A stretch of 44,067 nt of DNA from JAFIHK01 sp041441455 (GTDB lineage Bacteria; Bacteroidota; Bacteroidia; Bacteroidales; UBA932): NCBI GenBank assembly GCA_041441455.1, contig JASDTB010000100.1, positions 1 through 44,067 on the forward strand. Reading direction: 5' to 3'. Below, piece after piece: positions 31,048 through 39,898 of this stretch. Below the pieces are notes generated by a model. That model had not been told where the DNA came from. It did no database searches and saw only the letters and a program-made list of their open reading frames with translations. The translations under genes and the position numbers were made by a program. How positions within the stretch are numbered: the stretch's first letter is position 1; each line of letters starts with the position of its first letter.

Positions 31048-32628
31048 TTATAATTGACTGAATTTTATTAAAGAGACACTGTTGCCATCAACTAAGCACT
31101 CGTAAGGATCACAGGAGTTTAATATTCTTTCAAAGCACTGATCACTCATAAGATCCGTTGCTTTATAATTACAATTGTCAACAAGATTGCAGTGGTCAAA
31201 CATCTCTTTTGGTAGTCTTAATTTTACGCTCCTGCTTTCGTTGGAAAAATTTGCAACAATAATTATAAGCTGTGTTTTATAATATCTTATAAAGGCATAA
31301 TTAGAGTAATAGTTAAAGTACTCTCCATCATTTTGAGCATACTGCAAATCGTAAAAACCACCCTCTTTAATGCAATCATCTGCAAGAGCAAGATTTAGAA
31401 TTAATTTATATTGATTCCTTAAATTGCTAATACAATCTCCTTTAATCCAGTTTCTTATAGTTTTAACAGACCAATAATCAAAGATTGAAGTTCTTCCATC
31501 AATTGAGCTATATCCCTCATTATCCATACCTCTCTCTCCAAGCTCTTGTCCAAAATAGATCATAAATGGAGCTTTATTCATTAGTAGAGAGATTGCTACA
31601 GCTGGGATAGCTCTTTGAGGATCTATTGCAAAATAATCGGAGGCAATTCTCTGTTCGTCGTGGTTTTCGAGGAAGTTTAACATTCTGTTTTGAATATCAT
31701 CAACACTTTGCCAACATTTTGTAATATCAGAAGCTGGTCTTCTATTGCAAATTACATCTTTTAAAGTATCATACAAACCTACTTTGTCGTATAGGTAATC
31801 GAATCCTCCGACATTTAAATAATCGCGATAGAGTGATGGATTATATATCTCTGCAATAAATATGAGATCAGGAAATCTCTCCTTTGTTCGATTTATTGAG
31901 TATTTCCAAAACGATACAGGCACCATCTCTGCCATGTCGCATCTGAATCCATCTACGCCTTTAGATGCCCAGAAATCGAGAATTTGGGCCATTTTTAACC
32001 ATGTATCCTCTTTGTTATAGTTTAGTTTTACAGTGTCATACCAATCATTTATCGTAGGATGTGTAGAGAAACAATCATTTCCAGTTGCTTTAGCTGGAGA
32101 TTCTTTAAACATACACGAGCTAGATTGCACAGGCAAAACTAATTCACCATCAAGAATATAGTAATTATCATCATTAAAAGTTGGAAAATTGATTGTATTA
32201 TAATCATGAACATATTGCCTGGCAACATGATTTGGCACAAAATCAATAATGACTTTTAAACCACAGGTATGAGTTCTGGAAATTAGATTTTCAAACTCTT
32301 CCATCCTGTTATCGACATCAACTGCCAAATCTGGATCGACATCGTAATAATCCTTAATTGCGTAAGGTGATCCAGCAACTCCCTTGACTACAGAACAACA
32401 ATCTTTAGTGACTCCATTACTTGAATAATCAGTGCAAGTTGCATGCTCTATTATACCTGTATACCAAATATGTGTAATTCCAAGCTCTTTGATTTTTATT
32501 ATAACTTCTTCTGTGATATCATTGAATTTCCCACAACCATTTACTAATAAAATAGAATTGGGAACACAACTCTCGTTAGTGTTCCCAAATAATCTAGGCA
32601 GTAACTGATATATGGTAAATTTTGACAT
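31048..32628 (-). CDS. GH13 family alpha-amylase-like enzyme
   Basis: The 526-residue protein has the GH13 barrel motifs VIIDFVPNHVARQY (region I), GVDGFRCDMAEM with the catalytic Asp (region II), FIAEIY with the acid Glu (region III) and FLENHDEQRIA (region IV), plus a C-terminal beta domain. It has no signal peptide, so it should act in the cytoplasm, for example on glycogen or imported maltodextrins. It starts directly after the stop of the phosphofructokinase gene with no intergenic base, so the two are cotranscribed. Exact specificity cannot be read from sequence. Confidence 0.87.
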   Translation of the reverse strand: MSKFTIYQLLPRLFGNTNESCVPNSILLVNGCGKFNDITEEVIIKIKELGITHIWYTGIIEHATCTDYSSNGVTKDCCSVVKGVAGSPYAIKDYYDVDPDLAVDVDNRMEEFENLISRTHTCGLKVIIDFVPNHVARQYVHDYNTINFPTFNDDNYYILDGELVLPVQSSSCMFKESPAKATGNDCFSTHPTINDWYDTVKLNYNKEDTWLKMAQILDFWASKGVDGFRCDMAEMVPVSFWKYSINRTKERFPDLIFIAEIYNPSLYRDYLNVGGFDYLYDKVGLYDTLKDVICNRRPASDITKCWQSVDDIQNRMLNFLENHDEQRIASDYFAIDPQRAIPAVAISLLMNKAPFMIYFGQELGERGMDNEGYSSIDGRTSIFDYWSVKTIRNWIKGDCISNLRNQYKLILNLALADDCIKEGGFYDLQYAQNDGEYFNYYSNYAFIRYYKTQLIIIVANFSNESRSVKLRLPKEMFDHCNLVDNCNYKATDLMSDQCFERILNSCDPYECLVDGNSVSLIKFSQL

Positions 32629-33861
32629 TTACCAGTTAAGAATCTTCTTGAAATCGTATTCCGAAGGATCAGCAACAATCTCTTTTGCAGCAGCGTAATC
32701 CTCTTCGGTTACATAGTGCATAATATTGTCGAAAATTGCTTGAATCTTTTCTGAATTGATATTTACTCCTCTTGGTGGAATTTTGCCAGTTTGAGGATCT
32801 TGTAAGTCTTTTAAATATAGCGGCTTAGCATCACCATATTCATTGATGTAAACCATACATCCAGTCTCTCCGCTTTTGAATAGTTGATAAACACCCATTC
32901 CTAATCTTGTACAATATACAAGGTCAAAAGCAACTGGTTGTTGACATCTAACTTCGTATCCAATCTCAACTGGACGAATTTTAGTGCTAATATTCAATTG
33001 TTTTAATTTAGCTTCAACCATTTCGCTGAAGATATGAGCCTTAGAAACTTTACCAAGCTCTGGATGGCCATGTTCATCGAAAGAGAAGTTAACTCCTGAC
33101 TTTTTAAGTTCTTCATCACTTAGTTCATGAAATACCCCCTCTGAGATCATTACTGAACCATATGACAGACCTAAAATATGTCTCTTAATAATCGAAGATA
33201 CAGCAAGTTTAATAATCTTATCTACAGTGATTGTTGTCTTGTTGAACATTTCAGGAATAACAATCATTGGATAGTGCGCTGCAGACGCGATTCCGAATGC
33301 TAAGTGTCCAGCGGATCTTCCCATCGCACATACAACAAACCAGTTTCCACTTGTTCTAGCATCTTCGTAAACAGTAGATGCAATTCTTGCACCCTCTGCC
33401 TTAGCTGATTGATATCCAAAAGTTGGAGCCTCCATCGGGAGTGGAAGGTCATTATCAATTGTCTTAGGAACGTGAATGTTAGCAATTTTGTAGTTCTTCT
33501 CGGCAAGGAATTTAGCAACTCTGTTTGCAGTTGAAGCAGTGTCGTCGCCACCTACTGTAACAAGAAGTTGAATGTTGTTTTCCTTAAAGAAATCAAGGTT
33601 GAAATTTTGTTCAAAATCGTTAACTGTGGGTTTGTATCTGCTCATCATTACAAATGAGCCGCCTCTGTTGAATATTGCATCAGCGAGTACGAAGTCAATC
33701 TCAGTAAAATTTGGTTCTATAGAGAATAGACCTTTGTATCCACCGTGTAGTCCCAGTACACGATATCCTCTTGAAATGAAGGTTTTTGCAATACTACCAA
33801 CAACGGTATTCATGCCTGGTGCAGGACCTCCTCCTGTCAGAATTACAATTGATTTTTTCAT
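32629..33861 (-). CDS. pfp: Diphosphate-dependent phosphofructokinase
   Basis: The 410-residue protein is a group II phosphofructokinase with GGGPAPGMNTVV, GGDDTAS and VPKTIDNDLP, followed by TFGYQSAKAEGARI. D107 in GGDDT and K133 in PKTIDND are the residues that mark PPi use; ATP enzymes have Gly at both. It phosphorylates fructose 6-phosphate with diphosphate, reversibly, so it can serve glycolysis and gluconeogenesis. The gene is followed without a gap by a GH13 amylase, linking glucan breakdown to glycolysis in one operon. It is divergent from ligA. Confidence 0.92.
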   Translation of the reverse strand: MKKSIVILTGGGPAPGMNTVVGSIAKTFISRGYRVLGLHGGYKGLFSIEPNFTEIDFVLADAIFNRGGSFVMMSRYKPTVNDFEQNFNLDFFKENNIQLLVTVGGDDTASTANRVAKFLAEKNYKIANIHVPKTIDNDLPLPMEAPTFGYQSAKAEGARIASTVYEDARTSGNWFVVCAMGRSAGHLAFGIASAAHYPMIVIPEMFNKTTITVDKIIKLAVSSIIKRHILGLSYGSVMISEGVFHELSDEELKKSGVNFSFDEHGHPELGKVSKAHIFSEMVEAKLKQLNISTKIRPVEIGYEVRCQQPVAFDLVYCTRLGMGVYQLFKSGETGCMVYINEYGDAKPLYLKDLQDPQTGKIPPRGVNINSEKIQAIFDNIMHYVTEEDYAAAKEIVADPSEYDFKKILNW

Positions 33862-33894
33862 CTTTTGTTACTTCACATTATTTAATTGAGCGGG

Positions 33895-33902
33895 CAAATT
33901 TA
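33895..33902 (-). promoter_or_regulatory. -7 promoter element of the pfp-amylase operon
   Basis: The minus strand reads TAAATTTG, matching TAnnTTTG, 33 bp upstream of the ATG at 33861. No convincing -33 box. Confidence 0.45.
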
Positions 33903-33921
33903 ATAATAATTAAAAAATATG

Positions 33922-33929
33922 TAAATTTG
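33922..33929 (+). promoter_or_regulatory. -7 promoter element of ligA
   Basis: TAAATTTG matches TAnnTTTG and ends only 11 bp before the ligA ATG at 33941. If used, the transcript would have a leader of only about 5 bases. It faces the pfp promoter in the same 79-bp gap. Confidence 0.4.
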
Positions 33930-33940
33930 TGGGATAAATT

Positions 33941-35962
33941 ATGAAAAAAAATACCGACGATATTAAGCGCAGAATTGATGAACTGCGTAATACCATACTT
34001 GAACACAATCACAGGTATTATGTAAAAAATGAGCCTGTTATATCTGATTTTGAGTATGATATCCTTCTACAAGATCTTGCCGGATTAGAAAAAAAATATC
34101 CTCAATTTGCAACAATAGACTCACCAACTGTGAAAGTTGGAAGCGACATCGAAAAAAAGACAGGCGGAAGTTTTTTTGAACAATCTGCCCATAGATTTCC
34201 GATGCTCTCTTTAAGTAATACTTACGATAAAGGAGAGTTAGATGCTTTTTTTGAGAGAGTTGATAAAGTTAATAATTCTTATAAAGTAAGCTGCGAACTC
34301 AAAATTGATGGCACAGCAATATCTTTAACCTATACCGAAGGTGTTTTAAAGCGAGCGTTGACAAGAGGAGATGGTATTGTTGGTGATGATGTAACTGAAA
34401 ATGTGAAGCTAATTCCTTCAATTCCTCAAAAGCTATCTGGAAGTGGATATCCAAAAGATTTTGATATTAGAGGAGAGATCTTTATGCCCTACTCTTCGTT
34501 CGATAGACTCAATCAAGAGAGAGCAGAAAGTGGAGAAAATCTATTTGCAAACCCACGAAATGCAGCTTCAGGTTCATTAAAATTACAAGATAGTACACTT
34601 ATTAAAAACAGAGGATTAGACTGCATCTTGTACCATATTGTTTGTGAGGATTTTAGCTTTTCAAGTCACTATGAATCGCTAAAAAAAGCAGCAGAATGGG
34701 GTCTCCCCACTTCGAAATATACTGAACTTTGCGAAAGCAGACAAGATGTCTTCGACTATATTGATAAATGGGATGTTGCACGTCGTGACCTCCCTTATGC
34801 CACAGATGGAGTTGTAATCAAAATTGACGAGATTGCCCTTCAAAATTCATTAGGATATACTGCAAAATCACCTAGATGGGCAACAGCTTATAAGTTTAAG
34901 CCCGAAGAGGCTCTTACGAAACTGATATCTGTCGATTTTCAAGTTGGCAGAACTGGAGCAGTAACACCTGTCGCAAATCTAGAACCAGTACATCTTTCAG
35001 GAACAAAAGTTAAAAGAGCATCACTCCATAATGCCGATCAGATTGAGCTATTAGACATACATTTAAATGATTATGTTTTTGTTGAAAAAGGTGGTGAGAT
35101 CATTCCTAAGATAACCGGAGTCGATAAAACTAAACGAAATGAGGAATCGGCAAAGGTCCTCTTTCCTGAATTTTGTCCAGACTGCGGAACAAAACTTCAA
35201 CGATCTGAATTAGAGGCTCGTCATTATTGTCCGAATTCAATTGGATGTCCTACTCAAATAAAGGCAAAAATTGTACACTTTTGTGGACGCAAGGCTATGG
35301 ATATCTTAGCAGGCGACGCCACTATAGAACAGTTCTTCCAAGCAGGATTTATTAAAAATCCTGCAGACCTATACGAATTGGATAAAGAGAGACTTTTAAC
35401 TTTAGAAGGTTGGAAAGATAGATCTGCCGAAAGATTTCTTGAAAGTCTCAAATCTTCGCGAGCAGTTCCATTTAACAGAGTGCTTTTTGCACTAGGAATC
35501 AGACATATCGGCGAGACAACTGCCAAAAACCTTACAACAGGTTTGAATGAAATCTCAAAAATAGCAAATGCTACAAAAGAGGAGTTGCTGTCGATTCCAG
35601 AAGTTGGTGAGACTTTAGCAGAATCAATAATTGAGTATTTCACCGATAGTAAAAATATTGAGCTAATTGATAGACTTAAATCATTTGGACTTAATTTTCA
35701 ATCAGAATCATCGAAAAGTGAAGTAATTTCTGATAAACTTAAAGGCAAAACGATTGTTATATCGGGGAATTTTAGCATCTCCAGAGAGGCTATTGGAGCA
35801 CTAATAGAGTCGCATTCAGGAAAAAACTCAAGTTCTGTAAGTTCAAAAACTGATTACTTACTTGCAGGTGAAAAGGCTGGTCCTTCGAAGCTAGAAAAAG
35901 CGGCGAAACTAGGTGTTGCAATTATTACCGAAGAAGAGTTCATGAACATGATAAATAATTGA
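33941..35962 (+). CDS. ligA: NAD-dependent DNA ligase
   Basis: The 673-residue protein has the full LigA domain order. The N-terminal Ia domain includes YYVKNEPVISDFEYD. The adenylation domain has K121 in CELKIDGTA as the AMP-accepting lysine. An OB domain, a four-Cys zinc finger (CPDCGTKL and HYCPNSIGCP), helix-hairpin-helix repeats (about 450-580) and a C-terminal BRCT domain (about 595-673, LKGKTIVISGNF) follow. It seals nicks during replication and repair using NAD and is essential in most bacteria. It opens a long plus-strand run; the flavodiiron gene begins 20 bp later. Confidence 0.96.
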   Translation: MKKNTDDIKRRIDELRNTILEHNHRYYVKNEPVISDFEYDILLQDLAGLEKKYPQFATIDSPTVKVGSDIEKKTGGSFFEQSAHRFPMLSLSNTYDKGELDAFFERVDKVNNSYKVSCELKIDGTAISLTYTEGVLKRALTRGDGIVGDDVTENVKLIPSIPQKLSGSGYPKDFDIRGEIFMPYSSFDRLNQERAESGENLFANPRNAASGSLKLQDSTLIKNRGLDCILYHIVCEDFSFSSHYESLKKAAEWGLPTSKYTELCESRQDVFDYIDKWDVARRDLPYATDGVVIKIDEIALQNSLGYTAKSPRWATAYKFKPEEALTKLISVDFQVGRTGAVTPVANLEPVHLSGTKVKRASLHNADQIELLDIHLNDYVFVEKGGEIIPKITGVDKTKRNEESAKVLFPEFCPDCGTKLQRSELEARHYCPNSIGCPTQIKAKIVHFCGRKAMDILAGDATIEQFFQAGFIKNPADLYELDKERLLTLEGWKDRSAERFLESLKSSRAVPFNRVLFALGIRHIGETTAKNLTTGLNEISKIANATKEELLSIPEVGETLAESIIEYFTDSKNIELIDRLKSFGLNFQSESSKSEVISDKLKGKTIVISGNFSISREAIGALIESHSGKNSSSVSSKTDYLLAGEKAGPSKLEKAAKLGVAIITEEEFMNMINN

Positions 35963-35982
35963 AAAATAATATTATATAATTT

Positions 35983-37158
35983 ATGAAAAAGATACAGGTA
36001 AAGGAAAAGGTATTTTATATTGGTGTAAACGACAGAAAAAAACATCTGTTTGAGAACAATTGGCCTCTCCCTAATGGTGTTGCATACAACTCGTATATCA
36101 TTGTAGATGAAAAAACTGCAGTAATTGACACTTTAGAGTTTGGTTCTAAGGATGATTATTTGGATACAATAAAAGACCATCTTAATGGAAAAACTCTAGA
36201 TTACTTGATTGTAAACCATATGGAACCCGACCATTCCAGCATGATTGGTGTATTGCTTAAGTTTTATCCAGAGATTAAAATCGTTGGTAATAATAAGACC
36301 TTCAAAATGCTTGAGGCGTATTACAAACTCAACAAAGATAATTTTCACGAAGTTGCTGATGGAGATATGATAGAGTTAGGACATCATAAACTAAAATTTG
36401 TGATGACTCCTTGGGTTCATTGGCCAGAGACAATGATGACATACGACACTACAGAAAAAATTCTGTTCTCTTGTGATGCTTTCGGCAGCTTTGGAACGTT
36501 GGATGGAGGTATCTTTGACGACGAAGTGAATTTCACCTTCTTTGAAGATGAAATGAGACGCTACTACTCTAATATCGTTGGAAAATACAGTGCTATGGTT
36601 CAAAAGGCCTTTGCAAAACTAAAGGGAGTTGATATTAACATCATTTGTCCATCTCATGGCCCTGTTTGGAGACAAGATCCAATGAAAGTAGTTGGACTTT
36701 ACGACAAATGGAGCAAATTTGAGTCAGAAGATGGAGTTGTAATAGTCTATGCATCAATGTATGGCAATACCGAAAAAATGGCAGACTATGTTGCAAGATT
36801 AATCGCCGAAAGAGGTGTAAAAAACATCAAAATACACGATGTATCTAAAACACACGTTTCATTTATAATCAATGATATCTGGAAATACAAAAGTGTAATC
36901 CTTGGCTCATGTGCATATAACTCGTTTATGCATCCAATGATGACACATCTTTGTCATGAACTTGAGATTGTAAATCCAAAAGACAAAAACTATGCTCTGT
37001 TTGGCTCTTATAGCTGGAATGGTGGCGGAGTAAAATATCTTGAACTATTTGCAGAAAAGATGTCTTGGAACCTAGTTGCTCCTCCAGTTGAGTTAATTGG
37101 TGCGCCTGACGAACAGAAAATGGAGGGATTCTCTGAAATTGCTGACAAAATTCTATAA
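35983..37158 (+). CDS. FprA-type A flavodiiron protein
   Basis: The 391-residue protein has an N-terminal metallo-beta-lactamase-like diiron domain with H79, E81, D83 and H84 in HMEPDHSS, a His in WVHWPETM, Asp in SCDAFGSFG and His in CPSHGPVW. A C-terminal flavodoxin domain follows from about 250 (VIVYASMYGNTEKMADY). All diiron ligands are present. These enzymes reduce oxygen to water and/or nitric oxide to nitrous oxide, taking electrons from rubredoxin or a similar donor. That protects anaerobic enzymes such as the hydrogenase implied by hydG three genes downstream. It has no C-terminal rubredoxin extension. Confidence 0.92.
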   Translation: MKKIQVKEKVFYIGVNDRKKHLFENNWPLPNGVAYNSYIIVDEKTAVIDTLEFGSKDDYLDTIKDHLNGKTLDYLIVNHMEPDHSSMIGVLLKFYPEIKIVGNNKTFKMLEAYYKLNKDNFHEVADGDMIELGHHKLKFVMTPWVHWPETMMTYDTTEKILFSCDAFGSFGTLDGGIFDDEVNFTFFEDEMRRYYSNIVGKYSAMVQKAFAKLKGVDINIICPSHGPVWRQDPMKVVGLYDKWSKFESEDGVVIVYASMYGNTEKMADYVARLIAERGVKNIKIHDVSKTHVSFIINDIWKYKSVILGSCAYNSFMHPMMTHLCHELEIVNPKDKNYALFGSYSWNGGGVKYLELFAEKMSWNLVAPPVELIGAPDEQKMEGFSEIADKIL

Positions 37159-37160
37159 AG

Positions 37161-37535
37161 ATGGTAGAGATTGGTATTAAGAATAAAATCTCAAAAATCG
37201 TTGAGATTAAAGATACAGCATCAGTATATGGTTCAGGACTCTTAGAGGTTTTCGCTACTCCTGCAATGATTGCATTTATGGAACAGGTTTGTCATTTGGC
37301 AGTAAAACCTTATCTTGACAAAGGATTTGATACAGTTGGAACCGAAGTCTGCATTCAACACTTAAAAGCTACTCCTGTTGGAGATACGGTGTCTGCCGAA
37401 TGCGTTGTTAGTGAAGTCGATGGACGAAAGATTGTTTTCGAAGTCACTGCATCTGACTCAAAGGGTCTGATTGGAAAAGGTACCCACACAAGATTTATTA
37501 TTGATTCTGAAAAATTTATGAGTAAACTAAAGTGA
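37161..37535 (+). CDS. FlK-like hotdog-fold thioesterase
   Basis: The 124-residue protein resembles the fluoroacetyl-CoA thioesterase FlK family. Thr in FATPAMIAFME, the Glu of that segment and the His in IQHLKATPVG match the Thr-Glu-His catalytic set. GTEVCIQHLKATPVGDTV is the usual hotdog core. Most relatives probably hydrolyse some acyl-CoA; fluoroacetate resistance should not be assumed. It follows the flavodiiron gene by 2 bp and overlaps the GTG start of the next gene, so it is cotranscribed. Confidence 0.78.
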   Translation: MVEIGIKNKISKIVEIKDTASVYGSGLLEVFATPAMIAFMEQVCHLAVKPYLDKGFDTVGTEVCIQHLKATPVGDTVSAECVVSEVDGRKIVFEVTASDSKGLIGKGTHTRFIIDSEKFMSKLK

Positions 37536-38467
37536 AAAAATATCCAAAAATAAAACACACTTATCAAAGAGTTCTCAAATTCATTCTAAATGACATTTGG
37601 CATCTTGATATGTCTGAGCTTAGCATTATGAAGGCTCGGATGGTGCGATATTTAAAGGTTTTTATCATTACTATCAGAGGAGTTGGTGCCGATAAAATTG
37701 GTATGCAAGCAACAACTCTAAGTTTCTTTTCGCTAATGGCAGTTGTTCCATTTGTAGCAATGGTCTTTACTATTACAAATGGCTTTGGACTTGGAAAACG
37801 ATTAGAAGCACTTATTTATACATATTTTTCGGGTAACGAAGAGACTATCAACTATATCTTAAAATTTGCCAACAATGTTATCTCTACAAGTCAAAACGGA
37901 TTGTTTGGCATTATAAGCTTTGTTATCTACCTATGGACTGTTATTTGGCTAATGCTCAGCGTCGAAAAGTGTTTTAACGACATCTGGAAGGTTGGAAACC
38001 GTCGATCTTTTGGAAAAAAAATCACTTTTTATCTAATCCTATTAGCTGTTGCCCCTTTTATAATCATGGCCTTCTTGACGCTAGCCGTCTTATATATCAA
38101 CACTATGCAATCATTGAGTTTAGGTATTAATAACTATATTCCTATTACCTCTCTGTTTACATGGATAATATTTTATGTTCTTGTTGCAACTCTTTTTACA
38201 TTGATATACAGATTTATACCAAACACTAAAGTAAAAGTTTCTGCAGCATTTAATTCATCGGTAATTGTATCATTTGCATTTATCGTAGTTCAATTTTTCT
38301 ATCTGGAGACTCAGATAATGGTTTCGGGTCTGAATTCCGTTTATGGAGTATTTGCAGCTATTCCCCTATTCTTAATCTGGATGAATATCAGCTGGACTCT
38401 GATCCTTTTCGGCACCGAACTATCTCATGCTTTCCAGAATGTCGACAATTATAAATTTAAAGAATGA
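37532..38467 (+). CDS. YihY/BrkB family inner-membrane protein
   Basis: The 311-residue protein starts with GTG at 37532 in a GTGA overlap with the thioesterase stop, suggesting translational coupling. It has about six membrane helices and the YihY/virulence-factor BrkB features GADKIGMQATTLSFFSLMAVVPF, read as the conserved amphipathic segment plus first helix, and FIPNTKVKVSAAF. The name BrkB comes from a Bordetella serum-resistance locus, but most members have no known function. It was once misassigned as RNase BN. Its stop overlaps the hydG start by 4 bp (ATGA). Confidence 0.85.
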   Translation: MKKYPKIKHTYQRVLKFILNDIWHLDMSELSIMKARMVRYLKVFIITIRGVGADKIGMQATTLSFFSLMAVVPFVAMVFTITNGFGLGKRLEALIYTYFSGNEETINYILKFANNVISTSQNGLFGIISFVIYLWTVIWLMLSVEKCFNDIWKVGNRRSFGKKITFYLILLAVAPFIIMAFLTLAVLYINTMQSLSLGINNYIPITSLFTWIIFYVLVATLFTLIYRFIPNTKVKVSAAFNSSVIVSFAFIVVQFFYLETQIMVSGLNSVYGVFAAIPLFLIWMNISWTLILFGTELSHAFQNVDNYKFKE

Positions 38468-39876
38468 AAAGAGAATTATCAAAAGATGCAGAAAACTTCA
38501 TTAACGAAGATCTTCTGCACGACTTAATAAACAACACTAAAGAAGATCCTATTAAGATTAGGGAAATCTTCGAAAAAAGTAAAAGAAAACAGGCTCTATC
38601 GCTCGAAGAGACAGCCTCTTTGCTAGCTATTAAATCTCCCGAACTATTAGAGGAGCTTTACCAGACAGCTAGAGAGTTAAAAAAATCTATCTACGGCAAT
38701 AGAATTGTCCTTTTTGCACCACTCTATATTGGTAATAACTGCGTAAATAATTGTCTTTATTGTGGATTCAGAAGCTCTTTATCGCATGCAGTAAGGAGAA
38801 CGCTTTCGGAAGACGAGTTAGTTGCAGAGGTAGAGCAATTAGAGAAAGAGGGTCACAAAAGGCTTATCTTAGTTTACGGAGAGCACCCTAAATACACACC
38901 AGAGTTCATAGCTAGAACCGTAAAGACATGCTATAGCGTAAAGGTGGGAAATGGTGAAATTCGCAGAGTAAATATCAATGCTGCTCCTTTAGATGTTGAA
39001 GGGTTTAGAATTGTAAAAGAGTCTGGAATTGGTACTTTTCAAGTCTTCCAAGAGACTTACCATCAGCCAACCTATGCAAAGTTCCATCCTGCTCCTAGCA
39101 TCAAAAGCGACTATATGTGGCGTCTGAATGCAATGGACAGAGCTTTTGAAGGAGGATGCGATGATGTTGGTATTGGTGCATTATTTGGTCTATACGACTG
39201 GAGATTCGAGGTTTTAGGTCTTGTCTCCCACTCTCTTTATCTACAACGCAAATTTGGAGTTGGACCTCATACAATAAGCTTCCCAAGGGTAAAACCAGCA
39301 TTAGGTCTAGATTTACACTTACCATATCAAGTAACCGACGAGCAGTTTAAACAACTTGTCGCAATCTTAAGAATGGCAGTACCTTACACAGGTTTAATCA
39401 TGACAGCACGCGAAAGCAAAGAGATAAGAGATGCTGTAATCGAATTTGGAGTCTCTCAAATTGATGCTGGAACAAGATTAGAAATTGGTGGTTATCAAGA
39501 ATCTAGAGAAAAAGAGCAAGAGCTCGATCGCGAACAGTTCCAAATTGGCGACAACAGAGAACTTGATTCTGTAATCGAATGGCTATTAAGACGCGAATTT
39601 ATCCCAAGCTTCTGTACATCATGCTACAGAGTAGGCAGAACTGGAGAACATTTCATGGAATATGCTATTCCCGGATTCATTGGAAAATTCTGTACACCTA
39701 ATGCTATGATGACTTTGGCAGAATATTTGGAAGACTATTCGTCTGATAAAACAAAAGAGGCCGGCTATCAATTAATTGAAAATGAGATTTTAAAAATATC
39801 TGATCCTGTTAAAAGGTCAGAAATTAAATTAAAAATCGATCAAATTAAACGTGGTAAAAGAGATCTATTATACTAG
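38464..39876 (+). CDS. hydG: [FeFe] hydrogenase H-cluster maturase HydG
   Basis: The 470-residue radical SAM protein has C93, C97 and C100 in NNCVNNCLYCGF (CxxxCxxC) and the second, C-terminal cluster region CTSCYRVGRTGEHFM...CTPNA found in HydG but not in the tyrosine lyase ThiH. HydG cleaves tyrosine to make the CO and CN ligands and an iron-containing precursor of the H-cluster. Its presence implies an [FeFe] hydrogenase plus HydE and HydF elsewhere, as none is in this window. It is coupled by an ATGA overlap to the YihY gene and sits 22 bp before rel. Confidence 0.92.
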   Translation: MKRELSKDAENFINEDLLHDLINNTKEDPIKIREIFEKSKRKQALSLEETASLLAIKSPELLEELYQTARELKKSIYGNRIVLFAPLYIGNNCVNNCLYCGFRSSLSHAVRRTLSEDELVAEVEQLEKEGHKRLILVYGEHPKYTPEFIARTVKTCYSVKVGNGEIRRVNINAAPLDVEGFRIVKESGIGTFQVFQETYHQPTYAKFHPAPSIKSDYMWRLNAMDRAFEGGCDDVGIGALFGLYDWRFEVLGLVSHSLYLQRKFGVGPHTISFPRVKPALGLDLHLPYQVTDEQFKQLVAILRMAVPYTGLIMTARESKEIRDAVIEFGVSQIDAGTRLEIGGYQESREKEQELDREQFQIGDNRELDSVIEWLLRREFIPSFCTSCYRVGRTGEHFMEYAIPGFIGKFCTPNAMMTLAEYLEDYSSDKTKEAGYQLIENEILKISDPVKRSEIKLKIDQIKRGKRDLLY

Positions 39877-39898
39877 ATAATCTGATAAATAAGAAGAT

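Noticed and set aside
38464..39876. ThiH (tyrosine lyase of thiamine synthesis)
   Set aside because: The C-terminal cysteine region CTSCYRxGRTG...CxPNA is specific to HydG, and no thi genes are nearby.
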